64,000 bases of DNA from Microscilla marina ATCC 23134 (GCF_000169175.1 NZ_AAWS01000009.1:1-64000); one strand, 5' to 3'; shown: positions 45,427 to 54,332, counted from the first letter of the stretch. Notes: generated from the sequence alone by a model not told the origin. Numbers and translations are program-made.

Positions 45427-46635
45427 TTATTTTGTGTATTCGAAATTACCTTCATTGGTGACAATGGTCAATTGAGGGGTAGGACTAGGCTCTACTCTTC
45501 CTATAATTTGTGCGTCTACTTCAAATGAATGGGCTATTTTGATAATAGCATTGGCAGTAGCTTCATCTGTATATAACTCCATACGATGCCCCATATTAAA
45601 CACCTTATACATCTCTTTCCATGGGGTGTTGCTTTCTTCACGAATGATTTGGAACAATGCCGGGGTTTCAAACAGGTTGTCTTTGATAATATGGTATTGG
45701 TCAATAAAGTGTAAAATCTTGGTTTGTCCACCACCGCTACAGTGTACCATTCCATCTATTTTGGTACGGTGTTCTGCAAATACTGCCTGCATAATGGGGG
45801 CATAAGTACGAGTGGGAGAAAGTACAAGTTTGCCTATATCTAAGGTAGACAGTTGATCGTGGGCAAAACTGTTATTGTTTGCTTGATGAAACTGTGCAGG
45901 AATAGCATCATTTAGGTTGTATTGTCCTATGTATACCAAATTGTCGGCAATGGCATTGTCAAAACTTTCAGGGTATTTACTTGCCAGAACGTGGTTAAAT
46001 ACATCGTGACGAGCCGAAGTAAGTCCATTGCTACCCATGCCTCCATTATACACCGACTCATAAGTAGCTTTACCAAACGAAGCAAGCCCTACAATGACGT
46101 TACCCGGTTTTATACGGTCATTGTTAATTACATCCGCCCGACGCATACGTGCCGTTACACAACTATCAACGATGATAGTGCGCACCAAATCGCCCACATC
46201 AGCTGTTTCACCACCAGTACTATACGCCATCAAGCCGTGTTCACGCAAGAGGGCTAAAAACTCTTCAGTACCATTGATAATTTCTGCAATTACTTCACCA
46301 GGTACCAGGTTTTTGTTACGACCAATAGTAGAGGATACTAAAATATCCTGAGTGGCGCCTACACATAACAAATCATCTATATTCATGACCAATGCATCCT
46401 GTGCAATGCCTTTCCATACCGATAAGTCACCCGTTTCGCGCCAGTAGAGGTAGGCAAGCGATGATTTAGTCCCTGCCCCATCAGCGTGCATAATGTTACA
46501 AAAAGCCTCATCTCTTCCAATAATATCAGGAATGATTTTACAAAAAGCCTTTGGGTACAAACCCTTATCTATATTTTTGATGGCGTTGTGCACATCTTCT
46601 TTAGAGGCCGAAACCCCTCTTTGGTCGTATCTCAT
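45427..46635 (-). CDS. purM: Phosphoribosylformylglycinamidine cyclo-ligase (AIR synthase), Bacteroidota type
   Basis: 402 residues; fifth step of purine synthesis, FGAM to AIR with ATP. The N-terminus RYDQRGVSASKEDVHNAI, the glycine motif MHADGAGTKSSLA, the metal/ATP segment MNIDDLLCVGA, and the C-terminal MVHCSGGGQTKIL and FNMGHRMELY mark the Bacteroidota PurM type, longer than the E. coli enzyme of about 345. Cytoplasmic. No purine genes adjoin; guaA is 15 kb away, so the pathway is scattered. Confidence 0.93.
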   Translation of the reverse strand: MRYDQRGVSASKEDVHNAIKNIDKGLYPKAFCKIIPDIIGRDEAFCNIMHADGAGTKSSLAYLYWRETGDLSVWKGIAQDALVMNIDDLLCVGATQDILVSSTIGRNKNLVPGEVIAEIINGTEEFLALLREHGLMAYSTGGETADVGDLVRTIIVDSCVTARMRRADVINNDRIKPGNVIVGLASFGKATYESVYNGGMGSNGLTSARHDVFNHVLASKYPESFDNAIADNLVYIGQYNLNDAIPAQFHQANNNSFAHDQLSTLDIGKLVLSPTRTYAPIMQAVFAEHRTKIDGMVHCSGGGQTKILHFIDQYHIIKDNLFETPALFQIIREESNTPWKEMYKVFNMGHRMELYTDEATANAIIKIAHSFEVDAQIIGRVEPSPTPQLTIVTNEGNFEYTK

Positions 46636-46708
46636 AATAAATTTAATGATGCTAATGATGAACTTTACGAAAACAGTGGCAAGTTCGGGACTTTAGCACA
46701 CAAAAAAA

Positions 46709-46742
46709 AATGCTGATGAACCACCTTGTGCTCATCAGCATT
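46709..46742 (-). terminator. Intrinsic terminator after the PorE-like gene
   Basis: AATGCTGATGA (46709-46719) / TCATCAGCATT (46732-46742), 11-bp stem. On the minus strand it is followed by a run of nine T. It separates the PorE-like gene from purM. Confidence 0.88.
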
Positions 46743-46769
46743 ATAAATTTTCAGAATATTCACTCGATT

Positions 46770-48752
46770 TTATTCGCTCATTATACCAAGTACTTTGACG
46801 GTAGTACGACGGTTTGCCTGGTGTTCTTCTTCGGTTTTGGCTTCTTTTATTTTTAAGTCAGTCTCTCCATAACCTTTAGCTTTGATACGGTCAGGATCAA
46901 TCCCTTTTGAGATTAAATAATCTACCGCTGACTTAGCGCGTTTCTGCGAAAGGATCAGGTTGTTTTGATCTGTACCCCTGGCATCAGTATGAGAGCCTAG
47001 TTCTACAATAAGTTTTGGGTTGTTTTTCAAGAAAGTAAGTACTCGCTCGTCTAACTCTTTGGCTGCATCCGGGCGAATTTCCCAACGGGCAAAATCATAA
47101 AAGATAATGGCCTCAAACTCATAACCCAATACTGGCTTAAGGTACACAGTGGTTTGTAAATGAATATCGTTGACAGCTTTTTTGTATTTGGGATCATCCT
47201 GGTCAGCTTCACGTCCCAACATACTATACTCTTCCTCGTTGGTAATGTATTGTACCTTGCTTACATTATTGCCAGCTTTAATTACATAATCAGTTTTTAC
47301 TTTTACTGGAAACTCCTTGACGTGTCCTTTGGCATCTGCTGTAAAGATATGGATTGGCTTGCTCCCTTTTTTTATGCTGGCAATGGTACCTTCATATACT
47401 TCTACTTTAGAGCCTGGCAATGGAATATCTTCCTGAGTTACAGTATCTTCTACAGCTACATCAATGGCAAGAAAATAATTGAATGTTTTAGTTTTAGGAG
47501 TTTGGTCTAAGAAATGATAAATATCATCTCCACCTTTGCCACCTTCACGGTCAGACGAAAAATAACCGGTAGAGTCAGTATTGTAAATAATACCAAAATC
47601 ATCGGCAGGGGAGTTAAAGGGTACTCCCATATTTTTCACCTCAACTTTACCGTTTCGGCGAGTGGCAACAAACAGGTCTAGTCCCCCTAAACCCCAATGC
47701 CCGGTAGACGAAAAATAAAGCTTACCTTTGTTATCTACATAAGGAAACTTTTCGCTGTGATTAGTGTTAATTTGTCTGCCCACATTCCGGACTCCATAAG
47801 CCCTTCCCGAGGATGTTAAGTTGGCTACCCAGATGTCATTTCCACCAGCACCTCCTTTGCGGTCAGACGAAAAATACAAACGTTTGCCATCAGGTGAGAT
47901 AGAGGGGCAAGCATCCCAGGCTTTGTCTGAACTAATTTCAAGCAATTCAGCTTCTCCCCAAGTGCCATCTGCCTGACGGCGTGAAATAAACAAATCAGTG
48001 GTTCGTCTGCCTTTTTTCTTGTTGCCACTTCGGGCAAAAATCATAAACGAGCCATTACGGGCAAAAGTAGGCGATGCATCGTGTTCGGTTTCGTGGTGAA
48101 TGTCATCTTCATATAGCTTTGCTTCACCAGTAAATTTGGTAGGATGGTTAAAGTCGTGGGCGTAAATACCTAAGTAAGCAGCCCCATTGCCTTTGAATAC
48201 AGTCTCTTTTCTGGCTGAGGTAAATACCATTTTACCTTTATGGATCATTGGAGAAAATTCAGCACTTTTAGTGTTGAGCCCCTCACAATTAGTAACGGTA
48301 TAATGGTGCTCTTCTTTTACCATACTTTCGAGCTTTTCCAGGTTTTTTATCTCTGTACGGGCTTTTTTTCTCAGCTTATAGTTTTTGCCTGTTTTGGCAT
48401 ATTTTTCATACAATACATGCGCTTCTTTGTACTTACCCATAAACTTAAGGCATTCAGCATAATGAAAGCGTGCTTCATCTTCGCGTGAGCGAGCCTCTAT
48501 AGCTTTTTGGTAAAAAGGGAGTGCTTTACGCATTTGGTTTGACATACGGTAAGACTCAGCAATATAAAAATGTGTTTCTTTCTTGGGGTGTCCTGAGGCT
48601 TCAGCTTTTTCAAAATATTTGATGGCTTCGTGGTATTCATGAAGATCATATTTTTTTTTGCCAAGCTTAAAGTTAGAACTACAGCTCGTCACAAAGCCTA
48701 ATGAGGCTAACAGGCACCCCATTACAATTATTTTGTGCTTGATCTTGTTCAT
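46770..48752 (-). CDS. PorE-like OmpA-family lipoprotein (TPR, PD40 propeller, CRD, OmpA)
   Basis: 660 residues. The lipoprotein signal ends VTSC with Cys24. Next come tetratricopeptide repeats (about 27-145; ALPFYQKAIEARSREDEARFHY), a WD40-like PD40 propeller (about 165-400; RLYFSSDRKGGAGGNDIW, YFSSDREGGKGGDDIY), a carboxypeptidase-regulatory-like domain (about 418-500) and a C-terminal OmpA peptidoglycan-binding domain (about 545-655; ELGSHTDARGTDQNNLILSQKRA). This four-domain order is that of PorE, a T9SS component linking the secretion machine to peptidoglycan. It could also be another OmpA-PD40 paralogue, which are numerous in Bacteroidota. Confidence 0.9.
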   Translation of the reverse strand: MNKIKHKIIVMGCLLASLGFVTSCSSNFKLGKKKYDLHEYHEAIKYFEKAEASGHPKKETHFYIAESYRMSNQMRKALPFYQKAIEARSREDEARFHYAECLKFMGKYKEAHVLYEKYAKTGKNYKLRKKARTEIKNLEKLESMVKEEHHYTVTNCEGLNTKSAEFSPMIHKGKMVFTSARKETVFKGNGAAYLGIYAHDFNHPTKFTGEAKLYEDDIHHETEHDASPTFARNGSFMIFARSGNKKKGRRTTDLFISRRQADGTWGEAELLEISSDKAWDACPSISPDGKRLYFSSDRKGGAGGNDIWVANLTSSGRAYGVRNVGRQINTNHSEKFPYVDNKGKLYFSSTGHWGLGGLDLFVATRRNGKVEVKNMGVPFNSPADDFGIIYNTDSTGYFSSDREGGKGGDDIYHFLDQTPKTKTFNYFLAIDVAVEDTVTQEDIPLPGSKVEVYEGTIASIKKGSKPIHIFTADAKGHVKEFPVKVKTDYVIKAGNNVSKVQYITNEEEYSMLGREADQDDPKYKKAVNDIHLQTTVYLKPVLGYEFEAIIFYDFARWEIRPDAAKELDERVLTFLKNNPKLIVELGSHTDARGTDQNNLILSQKRAKSAVDYLISKGIDPDRIKAKGYGETDLKIKEAKTEEEHQANRRTTVKVLGIMSE

Positions 48753-49519
48753 AGTATTATTTTGATTTGGGCAAAATTTATAAATAATTTAATATTTACT
48801 TTTCTAAGGAATGCTTCCAAAATAAATTTACATTCTTAACCTCATCTTTTGTTGCTATACTTTGTTAAAAAATAGCCGAATAGCGCTGCTATTAGCCGAC
48901 CATCCCTCAAGCTCGCTCAATATCCACTGGATATTGCCGTGCAGCGTCTAGCTTCAAAATATTTTGTAAACTATAGAAATTTATTTTTTCACCATTCCTA
49001 AGAGTCTAGAGTAGTAGTAAAACCACTATTTTTTCTCTTATGTTTTGTGGTGGTTCTGAAAATACATTACGTAGCTTTTGCCTTATAGGGGCACCAAGCC
49101 AGTAAATTTCTTAGGCAAAGTTATTGAAATTCGTAAAATGAACACTCATAAAGCATTATTTTACTTTCCTAATTTTTTGACCTTTCCAAGAGTTTTGCTC
49201 TGAAGGTAAGTAGGCTTCTAAACAATTTTACTCCTTATGGGGCAGTTTGTATGAGCCTTCTACATTGTACCAAACTCCTTTTCTAAAGCAATAGTTATTT
49301 TTGAATTGTCCATCCAATGCTTTATTTCCCAGAGAGTCATTAAAAGATATACATTAGGTGTAGGAACATTGGTTTTGCTTTAAAAAAGTGGCTGTATAAT
49401 TTCTCTGGACACCCTTAAGGCAGGACAAAAGAGTAGGCTTCCCTAATATAAAAAATATTGAGCAAAAGATGTATATTGTTAGAGTAAACAATCTGCTTTT
49501 ATTTAAACCCATAAACCTC
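48753..49519. other. Long intergenic region between the PorE-like gene and the cytochrome cluster
   Basis: 767 bp without a credible gene. A GC-richer block at about 48880-48960 contains an inverted segment ATAGC...GCTAT and the near-perfect palindrome AATATCC-ACT-GGATATT (about 48920-48936). A leftward frame extension of the first cytochrome gene (from 49469) is judged untranslated. The rest is featureless. Confidence 0.45.
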
Positions 49520-50002
49520 ATGAAGAAGGTCAACTTATTACCAATTACTTTACTTTTTATTATACTTTATGCGACGGCTTGTACCTCTGGACCGTCGTCT
49601 CAAGAAACTAAAAACACCACCAACAATAGCCCTGGTGTATCTAAAGTACAAAAACCAGATAGTTTGACTCAAGTGTATAACCTAGGAAAAAGACTGTATA
49701 ATAATAGTTGTTTGCCATGTCATACTACCAGTAGTGAACGCACAGTAGGACCTGGCTTAAAAGGTATATTTGAAAGGCGCAGTGTAGATTGGGTGATGCG
49801 TTGGATTCATAATTCGCAAAAAATGATTGCCGATGGTGACCCTTATGCTGTGAAATTGTACAATGAATATAACAAAACTGCCATGCAAAGCTTCAGTTAC
49901 AAGGGCAAAGACATGCATGCCCTGTTGTTCTATATAGCCAATGTAAACCGAGGTGATAAGCCCTACATTTCTTTAGATAAATTGCCCAGGATAAAAGATT
50001 AA
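49520..50002 (+). CDS. Cytochrome c lipoprotein (copy 1 of the array)
   Basis: 160 residues starting at the ATG at 49520, where a lipoprotein signal begins (MKKVNLLPITLL ... YATAC, Cys21); a longer frame from 49469 would hide it. The class I haem motif CLPCH is at residues 64-68 and the likely axial Met is in AMQSFSY. The region around GPGLKGIFERRSVDWVMRW and NSQKMIADGDPYAVKLYN is shared closely with the two downstream cytochromes. Exported small electron carrier, probably tethered to a membrane. Its 3' end and following bases recur at 50864-50969. Confidence 0.9.
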   Translation: MKKVNLLPITLLFIILYATACTSGPSSQETKNTTNNSPGVSKVQKPDSLTQVYNLGKRLYNNSCLPCHTTSSERTVGPGLKGIFERRSVDWVMRWIHNSQKMIADGDPYAVKLYNEYNKTAMQSFSYKGKDMHALLFYIANVNRGDKPYISLDKLPRIKD

Positions 50003-50060
50003 ACCTGTGGCATTATTCACGCAAAAGGTTGTTTACTTATTCAACCTTCTTATAATAATG
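49955..50060. repeat. Direct repeat, left copy (cytochrome duplication scar)
   Basis: This 106-bp segment aligns without gaps at an offset of 909 bp with 50864-50969, at roughly 80% identity by eye. It covers the last codons of cytochrome copy 1 and the fossil start of another cytochrome gene. Confidence 0.8.
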
Positions 50061-50114
50061 AACTCAGTTTTTCCGCTTAAATACCTGTTGTTGGGGGTAA
50101 AGTGGAATATTTGA
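50007..50114 (+). pseudogene. Fossil 5' end of a cytochrome c gene
   Basis: GTG at 50007 opens a 35-codon frame reading VALFTQKVVYLFNLLII, which matches the start of cytochrome copy 2 (MVPFTQKIVRLFNLLII, from 50916) at the DNA level, then diverges and stops at 50114. No haem motif remains. It is a remnant of a duplicated gene head. Confidence 0.75.
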
Positions 50115-50370
50115 TAAGTTATGATGCAAACTTACAGGGTGGCTTGTTCAACCTTGGTAGTATTTATACCACTGGTTTTTATGCATCAATTTGCTTTATT
50201 TTATACGTAAATCTATACCACTCCAAAGCTTGCTGGTACACAAGTGCATCATTGGGGAAGCATTACCTTTTTGTTACTTTTTGAAAGCTTTACTGATGTT
50301 TGTCATGGGGTTGCTATAGGCTTGTTTTTATATGAGTGTGAATATTTGTACCGCTTTTAAAGTACTTTAT
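50115..50370. other. Spacer after the cytochrome fossil
   Basis: About 256 bp between the fossil and the DinB/ClbS-like gene, with no recognisable element. It is bounded on the left by one copy of the 106-bp direct repeat. Confidence 0.4.
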
Positions 50371-50829
50371 ATGTGTAACTTAGACTTAGCCATCGAAGCC
50401 AATTTAAAAAAACTTCAACAACAGTTAGCTGCCTTGATTCAGTTTTATGAGCAAGATTTAGATTACCAACAAATGGTTTATGAGTTTTGGAATGCTAAAG
50501 ATATCTTGGGGCATCTTACTTTTTGGCATGAAAGCTTTGCCCGAAATATTGCAGACTTGGGTGAGGGTAGAAAACCTAACCCCCTCAAAGGTAAGCTTTC
50601 AGAAGTAAACAAGCAAAGTGTCGAGACAACGGCTTCGAGCCCAATAGAAGCTTTGATTGATAGACTCAAAAAAGCACAGACAATCATTGAACAATATATT
50701 TATAATACAGCGATTGGCATTATTCCTTACAAGAAAGGTTCAAGAGGGTACTCAAGGCAAGAACATTTGGAAATTGTAGTAGCTCATATCAAAAGGCATT
50801 TAAAAGATTTGAATAAAAGGTATTCTTAA
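50371..50829 (+). CDS. DinB/ClbS-like four-helix protein
   Basis: 152 residues from the ATG at 50371 (MCNLDLAIEANLKK); an in-frame ATG at 50332 would add 13 residues. All helical: WNAKDILGHLTFWHESFARNIADL carries the helix 2 His pattern of DinB/ClbS/DfsB proteins, and EHLEIVVAHIKRHLKDL is the C-terminal helix with two His. Some members hydrolyse a cyclopropane warhead (ClbS), others are thiol transferases; the role here is unknown. It sits inside a cytochrome c array, flanked by direct repeats, so it may have been brought in by the duplication. Confidence 0.75.
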   Translation: MCNLDLAIEANLKKLQQQLAALIQFYEQDLDYQQMVYEFWNAKDILGHLTFWHESFARNIADLGEGRKPNPLKGKLSEVNKQSVETTASSPIEALIDRLKKAQTIIEQYIYNTAIGIIPYKKGSRGYSRQEHLEIVVAHIKRHLKDLNKRYS

Positions 50830-50863
50830 TTTTGGGGTAAGAAAATAGGAGAACCCCATGTTT

Positions 50864-50911
50864 GATAAACCCAGCATTGGTTTAGATAAACTAGCCAAGG
50901 TAAAAGATTAA
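50864..50911 (+). pseudogene. Fossil 3' end of a cytochrome c gene
   Basis: Reads DKPSIGLDKLAKVKD then TAA, matching the live C-terminus of copy 1 (DKPYISLDKLPRIKD). There is no start or haem motif, so it is a leftover of the duplication. Confidence 0.75.
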
Positions 50912-50969
50912 ACTTATGGTACCATTCACGCAAAAGATTGTCCGCTTATTTAACCTTCTTATAATAACG
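50864..50969. repeat. Direct repeat, right copy (cytochrome duplication scar)
   Basis: Partner of 49955-50060. Its first half (50864-50911) is a fossil of the 3' end of cytochrome copy 1, ending in the same KD-stop; its second half is the live start of cytochrome copy 2. Confidence 0.8.
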
Positions 50970-51446
50970 ATCTTGGCTTTATTATGTGCTTTAATCATAC
51001 TCATATTTAAGGTGCAAACTGAGCCTTTGCCAGGTTGTGCTACACAAGACAAACTAGCAACATATCCTCCCAATTGTATACCTACTCCTACTTTTACAAA
51101 TAGCGAACAAGCATTGTTTACTCAGGGAAAAGTTTTGTTTAATAACAACTGTGAACCCTGCCATAACCCCGGAGCTGTTGTAATAGTAGGCCCTGGTTTA
51201 AAAGGTATACTAGATAGGCGTTCAATAGACTGGCTTGCTTCTTGGGTACAAAACTCGCAAAAAGTAATTGCCAGTGGCGATCTTTATGCGGTAAAACTAT
51301 ATAACAAATATGGTAAAACTACCATGCAAAGTTTTGGTCTCACGACTAGCGAAATCAAAGCAGTTTTATTTTATGTAGGCAACTATGGTAGTAAGGAAGT
51401 AGTATGTATAGATTCGTTGTCTACATCGGAAAATACAAGAGATTAA
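50916..51446 (+). CDS. Membrane-anchored cytochrome c (copy 2 of the array)
   Basis: 176 residues with an N-terminal membrane anchor (about 12-32), a linker of about 45 residues and one haem motif CEPCH (79-83), followed by VIVGPGLKGILDRRSIDWLASW and the axial Met in TMQSFGL. Unlike copy 1 it has no lipobox. DNA from about 51184 to 51333 is almost the same as in copy 3, showing a recent duplication or gene conversion. Likely periplasmic electron carrier held on the inner membrane. Copy 3 starts 11 bp after its stop. Confidence 0.9.
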   Translation: MVPFTQKIVRLFNLLIITILALLCALIILIFKVQTEPLPGCATQDKLATYPPNCIPTPTFTNSEQALFTQGKVLFNNNCEPCHNPGAVVIVGPGLKGILDRRSIDWLASWVQNSQKVIASGDLYAVKLYNKYGKTTMQSFGLTTSEIKAVLFYVGNYGSKEVVCIDSLSTSENTRD

Positions 51447-51457
51447 AACTAAATCGT

Positions 51458-51943
51458 ATGATCCCATTTATCGAAAAACTCTCCCAAATTTTTACCCTGA
51501 TAGCCCTTTCAGTGGCGGGTTTAATAGTGACCTTAGTTAATGTAGATGTAAAAGAAACAGCACCAAGCAGGGGGTGTGGAACGGTGTCAGAGTATAGTTA
51601 CCAAGATACTGTGCAGCTTTCAGGAACTGTTAGTGTAGGCAAAACCTTGTTTTATAATAACTGTATGCAATGCCATAGTGCTGGCGCTGATGTAATAGTA
51701 GGTCCTGGCTTAAAAGGTATACTAGATAGGCGTTCAATAGACTGGCTCATTCCTTGGGTACAAAACTCGCAAAAAGTAATTGCCAGTGGCGATCCTTATG
51801 CGATAAAACTGTATAACAAATATGGTAAAACCACCATGCAAAGCTTTGATCTCACAGCTGATGAAATCAAAGCAATTTTTGCGTATGTACAAAGCTACAA
51901 GCAAGCAGTCTATTACTTGTCTGAAGTAGTAGTGTGTCAATAG
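51458..51943 (+). CDS. Membrane-anchored cytochrome c (copy 3 of the array)
   Basis: 161 residues from the ATG at 51458 (MIPFIEKLSQIFTL), which places a membrane anchor at about 10-28; an upstream frame from 51404 overlaps copy 2 and is less likely. Haem motif CMQCH at 69-73, then VIVGPGLKGILDRRSIDWLIPW and axial Met in TMQSFDL. Nearly identical to copy 2 in the haem core but different in linker and C-terminus. Same operon as copy 2. Confidence 0.9.
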   Translation: MIPFIEKLSQIFTLIALSVAGLIVTLVNVDVKETAPSRGCGTVSEYSYQDTVQLSGTVSVGKTLFYNNCMQCHSAGADVIVGPGLKGILDRRSIDWLIPWVQNSQKVIASGDPYAIKLYNKYGKTTMQSFDLTADEIKAIFAYVQSYKQAVYYLSEVVVCQ

Positions 51944-52057
51944 TGGTTAATGAACCGTTTGATCTCACCAAAGAAAAATCTCCAAAAATCTCCAAAATAC
52001 AATGCTGACATATAACTTTGTGTTGTTAAAATGATCACTTACCAAAAAACGAAAGAA

Positions 52058-52930
52058 ATGAAAGCATACGTTTTTCCGGGACAGGGTGCCCAATTTGTAG
52101 GAATGGGAAAAGACCTGTACGAAGGATCAGAAAAAGGGAAAGAATTGTTTGAGAAAGCCAACGAAATATTAGGTTTCCGCATTACTGATATTATGTTTGA
52201 AGGAACTGAGGAGGAGCTTAAACAAACCAAAGTTACCCAGCCTGCCATCTTTTTACATTCAGTAATTTTGGCACTTACCTCAGATGATTTTGCCCCCGAT
52301 ATGGTGGCTGGTCACTCTTTGGGAGAGTTTTCAGCTTTGGTAGCCAACAAGACATTAGCTTTCGAGGATGCGCTTAAGCTGGTATCACAGCGTGCTTTGG
52401 CTATGCAAAAAGCTTGTGAGGCAAACCCATCTACGATGGCAGCAGTGCTGGGGTTAGAGGATGAGGTGGTAGAAAAAGTGTGCGAAGCTATCAATGAGGT
52501 AGTAGTAGCAGCTAACTATAACTGCCCAGGTCAACTGGTGATTTCGGGGAGCAATGCGGGAGTAGAACAAGCCATGGAAAAACTGAAAGAAGCAGGAGCC
52601 AAGCGTGTATTGCCTTTGGCAGTAGGGGGAGCGTTCCACTCGCCTTTGATGGAACCCGCTCGTGAAGAATTGGCCAAAGCTATAGAAGAAACCAATTTTA
52701 GTGAGCCTATATGCCCTGTATATCAAAATGTAAATGCTGCCCCAGCAAACGATGTGGCAACCATTAAGGCTAATTTGATTGCTCAACTAACGTCACCAGT
52801 TCGTTGGACTCAAACCGTGAAAAATATGATTATCGATGGTGCTACTTCTTTCACCGAAGTAGGTCCAGGCAAAGTACTGCAAGGTTTGGTAAAAAAGGTA
52901 GAGCGTAAAATGGAAGTGGCACAACTATAA
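52058..52930 (+). CDS. fabD: Malonyl-CoA:ACP transacylase
   Basis: 290 residues from the ATG at 52058 (MKAYVFPGQGAQ); an in-frame ATG at 52031 adds nine atypical residues. It loads malonate onto ACP for fatty acid synthesis. The nucleophile elbow is GHSLGE with Ser87, and the catalytic His is His194 in GGAFHSPLM; QPAIFLHS and the N-terminal PGQGAQ are conserved. Cytoplasmic. It is alone, not linked to acpP-fabF, and ends at a shared terminator. Confidence 0.97.
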   Translation: MKAYVFPGQGAQFVGMGKDLYEGSEKGKELFEKANEILGFRITDIMFEGTEEELKQTKVTQPAIFLHSVILALTSDDFAPDMVAGHSLGEFSALVANKTLAFEDALKLVSQRALAMQKACEANPSTMAAVLGLEDEVVEKVCEAINEVVVAANYNCPGQLVISGSNAGVEQAMEKLKEAGAKRVLPLAVGGAFHSPLMEPAREELAKAIEETNFSEPICPVYQNVNAAPANDVATIKANLIAQLTSPVRWTQTVKNMIIDGATSFTEVGPGKVLQGLVKKVERKMEVAQL

Positions 52931-52948
52931 TTTATCAGAAAAAATACA

Positions 52949-52986
52949 AAAAATGGGCAGTCGATAAGTATCAACTGCCCATTTTT
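52949..52986. terminator. Bidirectional intrinsic terminator
   Basis: 13-bp perfect stem AAAAATGGGCAGT (52949-52961) / ACTGCCCATTTTT (52974-52986) between the convergent fabD and rluB genes. Confidence 0.9.
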
Positions 52987-53020
52987 ATTGTCTTTTATTT
53001 GCCCAATGATGGGCAAGTAG

Positions 53021-54196
53021 TTAAGCAAAATACTTCAAGCGAATTACTTCTTTTTCGCTCAGGTATCTCCAATCACCACGGTCAATATTTTTCTTGTTCA
53101 AACCTGCATACATGGTACGGTCAAGTTTGACTACTTCATAGTCCAAGTGGTTAAAAATACGGCGTACAATGCGATTTCGTCCAATGTGAATTTCTACACC
53201 AACCAATGTTCTTTCAGGGTTGAGTATCGCTATTTCATCTACAGCAGCGTAGCCATCTTCCAGAATTACCCCTTCAGCAATTGAGTCCAAGTCTTCATCT
53301 TTCAATGGTTTATCCAGTTCTACCTGATATACCTTCTTAACATCGTGTGAAGGGTGTGATAACTTTTTAGCTACTTCACCATCATTGGTAAACAGCAGTA
53401 AACCAGTTGTGTTACGGTCTAGACGTCCTACAGGATAGATTCGCTCATCACAAGAGTTTTTAATCAAATCCATCACGGTCTTTCTATCTTGCGGGTCATT
53501 GGTGGTAGTAATAAAGTCTTTAGGTTTATTGAGCAATACATACACAAACTTTTCACGCTTCAATAACCGCTTGCCATACTTTACAGTGTCAGTAGGGCTT
53601 ACCTGAAATCCCATTTCGGTAATTACCTTGCCGTTTACACTGATCATTCCCATCTCTATGAGCTTGTCTGCTTCACGGCGAGAACAAACTCCTGAGTTAG
53701 AAATAAATCGGTTGAGGCGCATTTTTTCTGGTTCATTATGTCTTTGAGTACGTTCTTTGCCACGGTTACCTTCACGGTCTTGGTGTTTATTCGCCTTACT
53801 TCCAGGTTTTTGCAGGTCATAATTAGGAGGGCCAGACTGTTTTCTGTCCGAATTGCGTTTTTGGAAAGGTTGTTTAAACTTGTTGGGTCTTCGGTGGTCT
53901 TTTGGCCCATTTTTTCTATCAGCACCATTATCTCTATCTCTGTCTCGGTTTCTACTATCTTTATTATTAAACTTAGCGTCTTTATTGAATTTAGGCTTTC
54001 GGGAAGTATTGTTTGATTTGAATTTAGGGTTGGGGTTATCTTCTTGGTTTCTGTTTCTTCGGTTATCTGGTTTTCTGTCCCTTTTATCTTTTTTGCTAAA
54101 AAAAACCTTCTTTTTATCTATATTTTTGTGTTTAGACTGACCATTGCTGTTTTTTCCTGAGGTATTTCTTACCTCATCGTTTCTTTTCTTATTCAT
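53021..54196 (-). CDS. rluB: RluB/RsuA-family 23S rRNA pseudouridine synthase with long basic N-terminal tail
   Basis: 391 residues. Residues 1-158 are low-complexity, rich in Lys, Arg, Asn, Asp and Gly, and should be disordered. Then come an S4 RNA-binding domain (159-205; MRLNRFISNSGVCSRREADKLI) and the catalytic domain with GRLDRNTTGLLLFTND, where Asp260 is the nucleophile. The family makes pseudouridine in the large rRNA (RluB, position 2605 in E. coli) or small rRNA (RsuA); RluB is favoured by general similarity. The tail probably adds RNA affinity. Such tails are known on Bacteroidota RluB proteins. Near scpB, a common neighbour. Confidence 0.92.
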   Translation of the reverse strand: MNKKRNDEVRNTSGKNSNGQSKHKNIDKKKVFFSKKDKRDRKPDNRRNRNQEDNPNPKFKSNNTSRKPKFNKDAKFNNKDSRNRDRDRDNGADRKNGPKDHRRPNKFKQPFQKRNSDRKQSGPPNYDLQKPGSKANKHQDREGNRGKERTQRHNEPEKMRLNRFISNSGVCSRREADKLIEMGMISVNGKVITEMGFQVSPTDTVKYGKRLLKREKFVYVLLNKPKDFITTTNDPQDRKTVMDLIKNSCDERIYPVGRLDRNTTGLLLFTNDGEVAKKLSHPSHDVKKVYQVELDKPLKDEDLDSIAEGVILEDGYAAVDEIAILNPERTLVGVEIHIGRNRIVRRIFNHLDYEVVKLDRTMYAGLNKKNIDRGDWRYLSEKEVIRLKYFA

Positions 54197-54332
54197 TGTT
54201 TATGCAATCTATGTATATGTTAAAATTATATATTGAAAATGTTGAAAGCCCTTGCTGAAATCCTGATTTATGTGTGTTTTTTGAATCAACCTTTAATTAA
54301 AAAACACGGGCTACTCAACGGGCAGCTTTGGC

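Noticed and set aside
48880-48960. Further copy of the dispersed GC-rich repeat
   Set aside because: The block is GC-rich and palindromic, but I could not align it with the GCCGAGCTCTGC core copies.
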